From SHLQ01 sp964445255 (GTDB lineage Bacteria; Actinomycetota; Acidimicrobiia; Acidimicrobiales; SHLQ01), in assembly GCA_964445255.1 (NCBI GenBank), contig CAYUKM010000009.1:1-39220 (forward strand): 39,220 nt of DNA, written 5' to 3'. Position 1 is the first letter of the stretch. Each line of letters begins with the position of its first letter. A program made the position numbers and the translations under genes. Under the pieces are notes generated by a model. The model did no database searches. It was not told the DNA's origin and was given only the letters and a program-made list of their open reading frames with translations. Of this stretch, positions 31,107 to 39,220 are shown piece after piece.

Positions 31107-31151
31107 TTTGTGACCCTCAAGGCACCGTATAGGGGCCTACAGGGTCACAAA
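31107..31151. promoter_or_regulatory. 11-bp perfect inverted repeat between hemE and helD
   Basis: TTTGTGACCCT (31107-31117) and AGGGTCACAAA (31141-31151) form an exact 11-bp inverted repeat with a 23-nt spacer. The spacer itself contains TATAGG/TATACG on either strand, so the two arms could be overlapping -35 regions or operator half-sites for divergent transcription. The gene spacing suits an operator for both hemE and helD. Confidence 0.6.
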
Positions 31152-31203
31152 AACCTGCCTTCGGGAGAACGCGCCGTTACTGGATACGATTGATGTCCCC
31201 CAA

Positions 31204-33321
31204 TTGGGCGATTCCAGACACCGGAGAGACAAGATTCATCCCGAACTCGAGGCCGAACAGGCCTACCTCGACAAGGCTCATGCCGCTCTCGAAGAGGCGC
31301 GGGAACTCGCGCGCAAGCTCACGTCAAACCTCGAGGTTGGTGCAGGTGGGACCAACCAAGCGCGCTTTGAGCGAGAAGCGTTCACCGAGAACGTCGTCGA
31401 CCGCCTCACGCAGCTCGATATCGGCGACGGTTCGCTGGTGTTCGGGCGGATCGACCACGATTCAACCGGGTTTGGTGATTCGCTCTACATCGGCCGCATC
31501 GGCGTATGGGACCGTAGCCAAGAGCCCATCGTGGTTGATTGGCGGGCTCCAGCCGCTGAACCCTTCTACCGTGCGACGGGTGCGGATCCATTGGGCCTCG
31601 AACGTCGGCGCCACTTCTCCACGAGGGGCCGACGGCTGCTCGGTATCGAGGACGAGTTCTTCGGCGATCTGAACCGCCTCGACCAACAGGCTGCTACCGG
31701 CGGCGTGCAGGGCCATGGTGCGCTCATCAACGCGCTCGAAACCGCTCGTTCCGGGCAGCTCGGCGACATCGCCGCGACCATCCAGGGCGAACAAGACGAG
31801 ATCATCCGTGCGCCACTGCAGGGAATGGTGGTCGTGCAGGGTGGGCCGGGCACCGGCAAGACGGTGGTGGCGCTTCACCGGGCTGCGTATCTGCTCTACA
31901 CTCATCGCTTCCCCCTACAGGACCAAGGCGTCCTCGTCATCGGGCCGAACCGGCTGTTCCTGGGTTACATCGAACAAGTCTTGCCGTCGCTTGGCGAAGC
32001 CGGTGTGCGCCTGGCAGTGCTCAGCGACCTCGTCGTCCCCCAAGTCCGAAGTGATCGGCTAGATGCCGAGTCGGTGGCCGAGGTTAAGGGCGACCTCAAG
32101 ATGGTCGAGCTGATCGCACGCGCCGTTCGCCAACGCCAACGCGGCCTCCGCCAGGACTTAGTGCTTGGGTACGGCTTGCAAAACCTGCGGCTCACCCGGT
32201 TCCAAAGCCAAGAGATCGTGAACGAGGCGCGGCGACGCTTCCGTACCCACAACGCGGGCCGCAAGTTCGTCGAGAACGAGGTATTCGCCGCGCTTACGAA
32301 CAGCGCTCGCGATGAGGTGGATGTTCGCGAGGTTCGCGATCGGATGCGTTGGACGACGCCGATCCGCGAGACGCTCGAGTGGATGTGGCCGGTGCTCACC
32401 CCCGCACAACTCCTGCACGAACTGTTTGGCCATCGGACCCTGCGGCAGGCCGCAGGACGCGGCCTGTTCACCGTTGAGCAGCTCGACTCTCTGCAACATG
32501 ACGCTTCGGTGCATGCAGACTCGATGGTGTGGTCCTTCGCCGACGCGCCGTTGCTCGATGAGGCACGAGCTCACCTAGGTGCCCGCCCAGGCAAGAAGGC
32601 CATCGACGACGTGCGCACATTCGGTCACATCGTGATCGATGAAGCACAAGACCTCTCACCGATGGCGCTGCGCATGATCGCTCGTCGGTCGCTCAACGGC
32701 TCGTTCACGATCGTCGGCGACATCGCCCAGGCGACCGGCCCCTATGCCCGTGACAGCTGGGACGACGTCATCGAACAGCTCCCAAAGAGGCGTGACCCTG
32801 AGCGTCGTGAGCTGCGAACCGGCTATCGAATTCCGGGCCCCGCGATGGAGTTTGCGGCTCGGGTGTTGGCCATTGCGGCTCCTGGGTTGGAGCCCCCGGT
32901 TGCTATTCGTGACGAGGGGGACGCACCACGTGTGCGACGTGTCGACGACGTTCTGGAGTCCCTTGACAAGGTGATCGAAGAAGAACTGACCGCCATCGAT
33001 GCAGGCAATCTGGCAGTGGTCGTGCCTCGCTCGTTGCGAGACGCTGCTACCAACGCGCTTGTGGAATCCGGTCGAGAATTCGGCGAGGCGACTAGAGCTG
33101 GGCTACAGACTCAGGTAGCGCTGGTCCCGGTTCAGTTGATCAAGGGCTTAGAGGTAGATGCGGTGCTTGTGGTCGAGCCAGCGAGAATCGTTGCTGAAGA
33201 ACGTCAGGGCCTGCGGGCGCTGTACGTGGCGCTTACTCGAGCGACTAAGCGGGTAGGCGTTCTACATGCAGAACGCCTACCCGACTTCCTAGTCCGTCCG
33301 CCGCTATCGATTAGTTTGTGA
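31204..33321 (+). CDS. helD: HelD-like UvrD/Rep-family ATPase
   Basis: This is a 705-residue superfamily 1 ATPase resembling HelD, which frees stalled RNA polymerase. An N-terminal coiled coil (LEAEQAYLDKAHAALEEARE) precedes the conserved FGRIDHDSTGFGDSLYIGRI and VVDWRAPAAEPFYRA segments, as in HelD. The Walker A is GGPGTGKT (213-220), Walker B HIVIDEAQDLSP, then VGDIAQATGPYA and a C-terminal ALYVALTRATKRVGVLH. The start seems to be TTG at 31204, since the ATG at 31193 is in another frame. The 3' end carries a 14-bp hairpin and overlaps the TadG gene by 11 nt. Length and motif set fit the actinobacterial class II HelD better than UvrD. Confidence 0.9.
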   Translation: MGDSRHRRDKIHPELEAEQAYLDKAHAALEEARELARKLTSNLEVGAGGTNQARFEREAFTENVVDRLTQLDIGDGSLVFGRIDHDSTGFGDSLYIGRIGVWDRSQEPIVVDWRAPAAEPFYRATGADPLGLERRRHFSTRGRRLLGIEDEFFGDLNRLDQQAATGGVQGHGALINALETARSGQLGDIAATIQGEQDEIIRAPLQGMVVVQGGPGTGKTVVALHRAAYLLYTHRFPLQDQGVLVIGPNRLFLGYIEQVLPSLGEAGVRLAVLSDLVVPQVRSDRLDAESVAEVKGDLKMVELIARAVRQRQRGLRQDLVLGYGLQNLRLTRFQSQEIVNEARRRFRTHNAGRKFVENEVFAALTNSARDEVDVREVRDRMRWTTPIRETLEWMWPVLTPAQLLHELFGHRTLRQAAGRGLFTVEQLDSLQHDASVHADSMVWSFADAPLLDEARAHLGARPGKKAIDDVRTFGHIVIDEAQDLSPMALRMIARRSLNGSFTIVGDIAQATGPYARDSWDDVIEQLPKRRDPERRELRTGYRIPGPAMEFAARVLAIAAPGLEPPVAIRDEGDAPRVRRVDDVLESLDKVIEEELTAIDAGNLAVVVPRSLRDAATNALVESGREFGEATRAGLQTQVALVPVQLIKGLEVDAVLVVEPARIVAEERQGLRALYVALTRATKRVGVLHAERLPDFLVRPPLSISL
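33250..33283. terminator. 14-bp perfect hairpin at the 3' end of helD
   Basis: CGGGTAGGCGTTCT (33250-33263) pairs fully with AGAACGCCTACCCG (33270-33283) around a 6-nt loop. It lies within the last codons of helD, 36 nt before its stop, and faces the convergent TadG gene. No T-tract follows on either strand. A structural or terminator role is inferred. Confidence 0.6.
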
Positions 33322-35590
33322 GCGTTGGCTGGCTCACGATCGAGATATCGAACATTGCAGGAGAGGCGAACACTGGAAGTTGCGTTGCAGGGTCGATCTT
33401 GGAGTCGACTCGCAACTGAAGCTCGAGCTTCAACACATCCGACGAGATGCCACTGAGGTTGACGAAGCCGTTCGTGCCCGAGGATGAAACATCGAGGTCC
33501 ACGATTTGCCCGATTGCGCTGCTCACAAGCGCACCTGAGCCGCTCGTGTACTGACAGTTGGGGTCTTCTGGCAGGTCCGGATCGGGTAGGCAATCGTTGC
33601 CCGCCCCGTCGAGGTATTCGGCGGTCGTGCCTGGTGTGGCGTCGCGTGCGGTGGCTTCGAGCGAGTTCACCGAATCGAGAAGGTCTTGTGGCAACTGGAT
33701 CGCCGCCCAGTTAGGAATTCCCGTGCCGGTGCACAAGCACGGTTCGATTAGCGTGCTTGTTATCGTGTCGACACAACCGGTCAGAAGTGTTGGGCTCAGG
33801 GAGAAGAAGACCGATTCGTCACCCAGGCCGATGAGACACTCGGAAGTGACTTCTGCGAGCTGGTATGGCTCGATAAGTCCATCATTGCCATTGTCGCCGT
33901 CGGCTAGTTCAATGACGTTCTGATCTTTGACCTCTTGAGTGGCAATGGTGGACGTCTGGATGACACCATTGGGCGCTTGGAGACACGTCTCCTCGTTCTC
34001 GAAGTCGTAGCAGGCAATGGTGTCGGCCGCACCACCGTTGAGGAACAACCGCTTTCCCTGCCACACGTAGGCCTGGCCCACGAAGCCACCCCCCACTCCC
34101 TGAACCGACGCTTCGATGCCAGGGGGTGCATCAATTTCAACTCCATTCGTGTTCACACAACGTGTATTGTCGTTTGCTCGACGGGTGGCACAGATTCCAA
34201 TGAAATTGCCAGCGGTGTCGTAGTACTCGAATGCCAGTGCGGTTCCGTCTTGGGCCGATCCTCTGGTTGCGTCTCCGTTCGCAAGCAGGGTCGCTGTGGA
34301 CCAATTGTTGCACGGCTGCTGATCGGAGAAGTCAAAGCAGTGCATGACGGGGGCATTGAAACGGTTTCGGTTCATGGCGAAGAGTTGGTCACCGCGGACG
34401 GTCCCCCAGCTGATTCGATTATCACCAGTGTAGGTCAAGGCCGGAATGCTGAATTGTCCGAATGCCGCGGTCTCGTGGGTACCGCACGACGTCATGCCGC
34501 CACTAGGGTCTGCGCTCATTGTGACACAGGAGATTGTGCCAAAATGGCTCGTGACCCAAACGTTGGTGCCGTGACGGAACACTCCGGTAGCGCTGGAACT
34601 GAAGGGTTCGCTACCGTCACCGCCTGGGAAGAGCGGGAGGAACTCAGTGGTGCAGAAATTGCCTCTGACAACGTCAAAGCAGCCAACACCGGCCTGGAAG
34701 TCGGATATGCGCGTAGCAGCGAAGTAGATCTTCCCGACGTCCTCAGCGAGGAGCTCATTTGGGAAGACGGCGGTGTGGTAGCCCGTCAGCGGGAAAAGGC
34801 CGTCCGAGATGCCGTTGCCATCGGTGTCGCAGAAGGTCTGGGATTCGCGGTCCAAACAGACGATGTCGCCGGTGCCCACGGGGCGGTTCGAGTGGTGGTT
34901 AACTGCCCAAACTTGATCGTTTCCGAACAGCAGAGGTGAAGTTCCATCACCAGAACCACCGGCATTGAAGCCGGTGAATGGAGGGTCGATCGTGACTTCC
35001 TCCTCACACTCAGCGCCACAGTTCGACACGGTTGACTCGGCCGCGCTCTCAATCGTCGGTGCATCGCGTAACAAGCCGGAGATGAACTGTTGGCCTGGGG
35101 CGCTGATTTCTACCCGTACTGTGCTTACAAGGTGACCATTGACCTCCACTACGCCTCGGATAATCCTGACGACTGTCCCGTCATCTGCCGTAATGGTCGC
35201 GATGGACTCGTCGCCGAGCATGTTGGGTGGAATTGCGAGAATCAAGCTGTCGGGCTCTGGGTCGGAGAAGCTCAGGCCGTTCGTCTCGAGGAGACCGATG
35301 ACCGTGTTGACCACGGCCAGCATCGCTCGCTCTTCACCCTCTTCACGCTCAGCATCGGAGAGGTCGTTCCAAACGGTGTTCTGACCGAAGCTCTCAAGGT
35401 ACGCCTGCACCTCCCGGTCATACGCTTGGACGCCGTTCAGCGACGTAACGTCGGCGGCTTGTTGTTGGGCTTGGCCTTGTCGGTACCACGCACCGAGGTC
35501 GGTTGCGAAGGCTGCAATGAAGAGCAGCAACAGCATTACGAGTGCGGTCAGGATGAGGATTGCGCCGCGATCATCTTCGCGACGGTTCAT
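33311..35590 (-). CDS. TadG-like protein with Cys-pair beta-propeller-like region
   Basis: This is a 759-residue protein beginning MNRREDDRGAILILTALVML, the TadG-like N-terminal membrane anchor. The next 200 residues include AQQQAADVTSLNGVQA, the usual TadE/G pseudopilin helix. The middle (about 230-560) has repeated blocks ending in paired cysteines, such as CLDRESQTFC, CFDVVRGNFC, CFDFSDQQPC, CATRRANDNTRC and CYDFENEETC. Each is preceded by an aromatic strand (QVWAVN, KIYFAA, QLFAMN), suggesting beta-propeller blades. The C-terminus is beta-rich. It is predicted secreted and surface exposed. A GTG at 35620 is an alternative start. It stands alone, without tad secretion genes. Confidence 0.85.
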   Translation of the reverse strand: MNRREDDRGAILILTALVMLLLLFIAAFATDLGAWYRQGQAQQQAADVTSLNGVQAYDREVQAYLESFGQNTVWNDLSDAEREEGEERAMLAVVNTVIGLLETNGLSFSDPEPDSLILAIPPNMLGDESIATITADDGTVVRIIRGVVEVNGHLVSTVRVEISAPGQQFISGLLRDAPTIESAAESTVSNCGAECEEEVTIDPPFTGFNAGGSGDGTSPLLFGNDQVWAVNHHSNRPVGTGDIVCLDRESQTFCDTDGNGISDGLFPLTGYHTAVFPNELLAEDVGKIYFAATRISDFQAGVGCFDVVRGNFCTTEFLPLFPGGDGSEPFSSSATGVFRHGTNVWVTSHFGTISCVTMSADPSGGMTSCGTHETAAFGQFSIPALTYTGDNRISWGTVRGDQLFAMNRNRFNAPVMHCFDFSDQQPCNNWSTATLLANGDATRGSAQDGTALAFEYYDTAGNFIGICATRRANDNTRCVNTNGVEIDAPPGIEASVQGVGGGFVGQAYVWQGKRLFLNGGAADTIACYDFENEETCLQAPNGVIQTSTIATQEVKDQNVIELADGDNGNDGLIEPYQLAEVTSECLIGLGDESVFFSLSPTLLTGCVDTITSTLIEPCLCTGTGIPNWAAIQLPQDLLDSVNSLEATARDATPGTTAEYLDGAGNDCLPDPDLPEDPNCQYTSGSGALVSSAIGQIVDLDVSSSGTNGFVNLSGISSDVLKLELQLRVDSKIDPATQLPVFASPAMFDISIVSQPTLTN

Positions 35591-35654
35591 CCGGGTACGG
35601 AGGTTGGTAAAAAGGTCCACACACCCAGGTCGGCGGGAAACACCGAAAACTGTG

Positions 35655-35671
35655 TAGGTCGAATGGACCTA
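35655..35671. promoter_or_regulatory. short inverted repeat between TadG and lhr genes
   Basis: TAGGTC-GAATG-GACCTA is a 6-bp inverted repeat in the 153-bp divergent region. It may be an operator for one or both genes. No convincing -10/-35 pair is visible. Confidence 0.25.
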
Positions 35672-35743
35672 GACGCGCATACGGGCGGGTGATCTCAGAG
35701 TCGATCAGAGGTACCGCTCCACCTCGCCATAACATCAATCGGT

Positions 35744-38700
35744 ATGTCAGCCGACGTCCTTGAGCGATTCGCCCCTTCGGTGCGCGCCTGGTTTGAAACG
35801 TCGTTTGTGGCGCCCACCCCGCCGCAGGCATCGGGCTGGCCTGCCATTTCTTCGGGTGACAACACGTTGATCTTGTCGCCGACAGGTTCGGGCAAGACAT
35901 TGGCAGCTTTCCTGTGGGGGCTTAACCGGTTGATGACCGAGCCGGTACCCGAGCGAGAAGCACGCACGCGACTGCTCTACATCTCGCCACTCCGAGCCCT
36001 TGCGGTAGACGTGGAGAAGAACCTCCGCTCGCCACTTCGCGGGATCACCCTCGCTGCCGAACGGCTCGGCGAGACCGTTCATGTGCCAACGGTCGGTATG
36101 CGAACCGGTGACACCCCGACGGACGAGCGCCGCAAGCTGGTTCGCAATCCTCCCGACCTGCTGATCACCACCCCCGAGTCGTTGTTCTTAATGCTCACTT
36201 CGGCGGCTCGTGAGACGCTCCGCAACGTCGATGCCGTGATCATCGATGAGATCCACTCGGTCGCCGGTACCAAGCGAGGTGCACACATGTCGCTCAGCTT
36301 GGAGCGACTCGAGCATCTCGTCGGACGACCGGTGCAGCGCATCGGGTTGTCGGCCACACAACGTCCGCTCGAGGAGATTTCGCGTTTCCTCGGAGGGCGT
36401 TCCCGAAACGAAGACGGGTCGTTCCGATGGCGACCGGTCGAGATCGTTGATGCCGGGGCCGAACCGAATATGGACATTGAGGTGATCGTGCCGGTCGAGG
36501 ACATGGCCGACCTCGGTCAGGTCAGCGAAGAAACAGGCTCAGCATCGAGTGGTCCGCAGCGCACGAGCATTTGGCCGTCGGTGCATCCAAAGATCCTCGA
36601 ACAGATCCAACAACACCGTTCCACGATCGTCTTCGTCAACAGCCGCCGCCTCGCCGAACGCCTCGCCGGCCGCCTAAACGAACTCTGGGACGAACAAGAC
36701 CAAACGAACGAGCGGGCAGGAACCCGCATCGCTGCTCATCACGGCTCGCTCAGTAAAGCTCGGCGGCTAGAGATCGAGGATGAGCTAAAGAATGGGTCGA
36801 TTCGAGCGATCGTGGCGACGAGTTCGTTGGAGCTCGGCATCGACATGGGCGCGGTCGACTTGGTGGTTCAGGTGGAGTCGCCGGGTGCGGTGAGTCGGGG
36901 TTTGCAGCGGGTTGGTCGTGCCGGTCACCAAGTGGGGGCGACCTCGATCGGGAAGATCTTCCCGAAACATCGGTCCGACCTCTTGGAAACCGCCGTGGTT
37001 GTCGATCGGATGCAACAGGGAGCGATCGAGTCGACGACCTATCCCCGTAACCCGATCGACGTGCTGTCCCAGCAGATCGTGGCGATGTGCGCGCTGGAAG
37101 ATTGGTCCCTTGATGATCTGTCGACGGTCGTTCGAGGTTCGGCGAACTTCGCTGAGATCTCAGAAGATGTCCTCGATGGGGTGCTCGATCTGTTGTCTGG
37201 CAGATATCCCGCGGAGGAGTTCCGCGAGCTTCGTCCGCGGATCGTTTGGGATCGAGTGGGTGCAACGGTTCGTGGCCGGTCGGGCGCGCAACGGCTCGCG
37301 GTTACCAATGCGGGCACGATCCCTGATCGTGGCCTCTACGGCGTGTTCTTGCCCGATGGGACGCGGGTCGGTGAGTTGGATGAAGAGATGGTGTACGAAT
37401 CTCGACCCGGTGAAACCTTCCTTCTCGGCGCGTCCACGTGGCGGATCGAGGACATCACCTTCGAGCGGGTCGTCGTAACTCCGGCTCCTGGGGAGCCGGG
37501 CAAGATGCCGTTCTGGCATGGGGACGGTCCTGGACGTCCAGTGGAGTTGGGCGAGGCGCTCGGCACGTTCGTTCGCGAGGTGAGCGATCTCAGCACCGAA
37601 GCAGCCGTCGATCGGCTGACGTCTCGTCACGGGCTCGATGTCCTGGCTGCAAACAACGTCGTCAACTACATCGGGGACCAACGGGAGGCGACGGGCGTTG
37701 TACCCGACGACCACACCATCGTGATCGAACGCTTCCGTGACGAGATCGGCGACTGGCGAGTATGCATCCTGTCGCCGTTTGGTGCCCAGGTGCATGCGCC
37801 CTGGGGCATGGCGCTGCGAGCGAAACTCGGCGAGCTGTGGGGGATGGACGTCGAAATGATGTGGGCCGACGATGGCATCGTGATTCGCCTCCCCGAAGCC
37901 ACCGACGAGTTCGATCCCGCCGACCTGGCATTCGACCCTGCCGAGATCGACGATGCGGTGGTTGCAGAGCTCCCGGGCAGCGCCTTGTTCGCGAGCCGGT
38001 TCCGTGAGTGTGCTGGCCGGTCGCTGCTGTTACCTCGCCGGCGCCCTGATCAGCGCACCCCGCTATGGCAGCAGCGCCAGCGCAGCGCCGACCTCCTGCG
38101 GGTAGCGGCGAAGTATCCGAGCTTCCCCATCTTGTTAGAGACGACTCGGGAGTGTTTGAACGACGTGTTCGACGTGCCGTCGCTGCGCCGCATTCTGCAA
38201 GGCATCCGAGATCGCAGCATCAGGGTGGTGACTGTGGAGACTCCCCGGGCATCACCGTTCGCACAGTCGCTACTGTTCGGCTGGATCGCGGTCTACATGT
38301 ACGAGGGCGACGCACCATTGGCCGAGCGGCGGGCCGCTGCGCTGAGTCTCGACCGAGAGATGCTGCGTGACCTCCTCGGTGCCGAGGAGCTTCGTGAGCT
38401 GCTCGACCCGGGGGTGCTTGCTGACCTCGAGCTTGAGCTGCAGAGGTTGGTCGACGGACGAAAGGCTCGTGACGCCGATGAGATCCACGACCTAGTCCGG
38501 ATACTCGGTCCGCTCGATCACCATGAGATCGAAGCTCGTTCGGTGCATGAACTCGATGTCGACGTCGCGCTGAAACAGTTGCTGGCCGACCTTCGAGTGA
38601 TCGAGGTCGGCTTCGGCAATGATCGAAGGTTCGCTGCTGCCGAGGACGCCGGGCGACTTCGAGATGCGATCGGAGTTGCGCTTCCACCCGGGCTACCGGC

Positions 38701-39220
38701 GGCGTTTACCGACAGCGTCGACGATCCGGTCGGCGATCTAGTGATTCGGTTCGCTCGGACGCACGGTCCCTTCGTCACCGAACAGTTCGCTCGCCGCTAC
38801 GGCGTCGTTCCCGAACGCGTCGACCAGGTGCTCGATCGGCTCGCCACCGACGGCAAAATCCTCCGCGGGGAGTTCCGGCCCGACGGAACAACGCGTGAGT
38901 GGGTCGACGATGGAGTGCTCCGTCAACTTCGTCGCCGGTCGCTCGCAGCGCTTCGGGCCGAGGTGGCTCCGGTCGAAAAGTCGGCACTCGCTCGCTTCCT
39001 GCCGATGTGGCAAGGGGTAGGGGTCAACCGACGTGGTGTCGACGGGTTGGCTGATGTGCTGGGCGTGCTCCAAGGTGCGGCCCTGCCCGCGTCGGCGCTC
39101 GAGCGGTCGATCCTGCCAGCCCGGATGGCACAGTACCGGCCGTCGGATCTCGACCTCTTATGCAGCTCGGGTGAGATTGTTTGGGTAGGCGCAGGCGCGG
39201 TCGGCTCGAACGACGGGCGA
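35744..39220 (+). CDS. lhr: Lhr-family DEAD/DEAH helicase (cut by window end)
   Basis: This is a large superfamily 2 helicase of the Lhr type, involved in DNA repair. The frame is open from ATG 35744 to the last base of the window (1159 codons), so the 3' end is missing; full Lhr is about 1500 residues. Motifs seen: Walker A SPTGSGKT (45-52), DEIH box at about 168-171 followed by SVAGTKRGAHMSLSLERLE, LSATQRPLEE, and IVATSSLELGIDMGAVDLVV with QRVGRAGHQVG. The winged-helix and Lhr-core parts follow, ending LLCSSGEIVWVGAGAVG. No clear ribosome-binding site is seen. It is divergent from the TadG-like gene. Confidence 0.94.
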   Translation, partial: MSADVLERFAPSVRAWFETSFVAPTPPQASGWPAISSGDNTLILSPTGSGKTLAAFLWGLNRLMTEPVPEREARTRLLYISPLRALAVDVEKNLRSPLRGITLAAERLGETVHVPTVGMRTGDTPTDERRKLVRNPPDLLITTPESLFLMLTSAARETLRNVDAVIIDEIHSVAGTKRGAHMSLSLERLEHLVGRPVQRIGLSATQRPLEEISRFLGGRSRNEDGSFRWRPVEIVDAGAEPNMDIEVIVPVEDMADLGQVSEETGSASSGPQRTSIWPSVHPKILEQIQQHRSTIVFVNSRRLAERLAGRLNELWDEQDQTNERAGTRIAAHHGSLSKARRLEIEDELKNGSIRAIVATSSLELGIDMGAVDLVVQVESPGAVSRGLQRVGRAGHQVGATSIGKIFPKHRSDLLETAVVVDRMQQGAIESTTYPRNPIDVLSQQIVAMCALEDWSLDDLSTVVRGSANFAEISEDVLDGVLDLLSGRYPAEEFRELRPRIVWDRVGATVRGRSGAQRLAVTNAGTIPDRGLYGVFLPDGTRVGELDEEMVYESRPGETFLLGASTWRIEDITFERVVVTPAPGEPGKMPFWHGDGPGRPVELGEALGTFVREVSDLSTEAAVDRLTSRHGLDVLAANNVVNYIGDQREATGVVPDDHTIVIERFRDEIGDWRVCILSPFGAQVHAPWGMALRAKLGELWGMDVEMMWADDGIVIRLPEATDEFDPADLAFDPAEIDDAVVAELPGSALFASRFRECAGRSLLLPRRRPDQRTPLWQQRQRSADLLRVAAKYPSFPILLETTRECLNDVFDVPSLRRILQGIRDRSIRVVTVETPRASPFAQSLLFGWIAVYMYEGDAPLAERRAAALSLDREMLRDLLGAEELRELLDPGVLADLELELQRLVDGRKARDADEIHDLVRILGPLDHHEIEARSVHELDVDVALKQLLADLRVIEVGFGNDRRFAAAEDAGRLRDAIGVALPPGLPAAFTDSVDDPVGDLVIRFARTHGPFVTEQFARRYGVVPERVDQVLDRLATDGKILRGEFRPDGTTREWVDDGVLRQLRRRSLAALRAEVAPVEKSALARFLPMWQGVGVNRRGVDGLADVLGVLQGAALPASALERSILPARMAQYRPSDLDLLCSSGEIVWVGAGAVGSNDGR

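Overview
The window looks like chromosome of a moderately high-GC actinobacterium, most likely a marine or freshwater Acidimicrobiia-type lineage. This is inferred from gene content: a PAC2 family protein, ergothioneine genes egtB and egtD, a HelD-type RNA polymerase ATPase, an RpiB of the mycobacterial (Cys-less) type, Lhr helicase, TadE/TadG surface proteins, Thr-rich lipoproteins and the CgoX-type haem branch. No prophage, insertion sequence or CRISPR array was found. Genes are packed tightly, with several ATGA/TAATG overlaps, and no gene-free stretch exceeds about 160 bases.

Layout. 1-700: tRNA-Lys(UUU) and a DUF427 protein. 717-5001: a forward run of a small hypothetical protein, GlnD, a Nudix hydrolase and a monoacylglycerol-lipase-like hydrolase. 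5074-6490: PAC2 protein and a GNAT acetyltransferase. 6499-10363 (reverse): ccdA, a membrane-anchored TlpA-like thioredoxin, egtB and egtD, which reads as one thiol/redox operon. 10523-16942: a 2139-residue secreted, membrane-anchored repeat protein, with rpiB facing it. 17578-19346: two TadE-like proteins. 19349-20374: a lipoprotein lytic transglycosylase. 20432-24615: GtrA-like protein and methyltransferase (+), then a reverse operon of glycosyltransferase, methyltransferase and a six-hairpin-type carbohydrate protein. 24666-28175: Dtd, an Lnt-like protein and a Thr-tailed lipoprotein. 28231-28521: a small gene with an in-frame UGA. 28679-31059 (reverse): hemE and cgoX. 31204-33321: HelD. 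33311-35590 (reverse): a large TadG-like protein with Cys-pair repeats. 35744 to the right edge: Lhr, truncated by the window.

The most striking item is the 28231-28521 gene. Two short open frames lie in the same frame, separated only by one UGA at 28318-28320. A 6-bp hairpin with a GGUC loop follows 23 nt later, which is what a bacterial SECIS element looks like. Read through, it gives a 96-residue predicted selenoprotein that ordinary gene calling would split or miss. It is followed by a nested hairpin that is also found after the hydrolase at 5001, in both cases between convergent genes.

Other points of interest: an Lnt-like protein whose expected catalytic cysteine is serine; a perfect 11-bp inverted repeat in the hemE/helD divergent promoter; a 14-bp perfect hairpin at the end of helD; a histone-H1-like lysine tail on the TlpA protein; and large extracellular proteins whose repeats carry regular cysteine pairs, one of them divergent from the CcdA/TlpA thiol genes.
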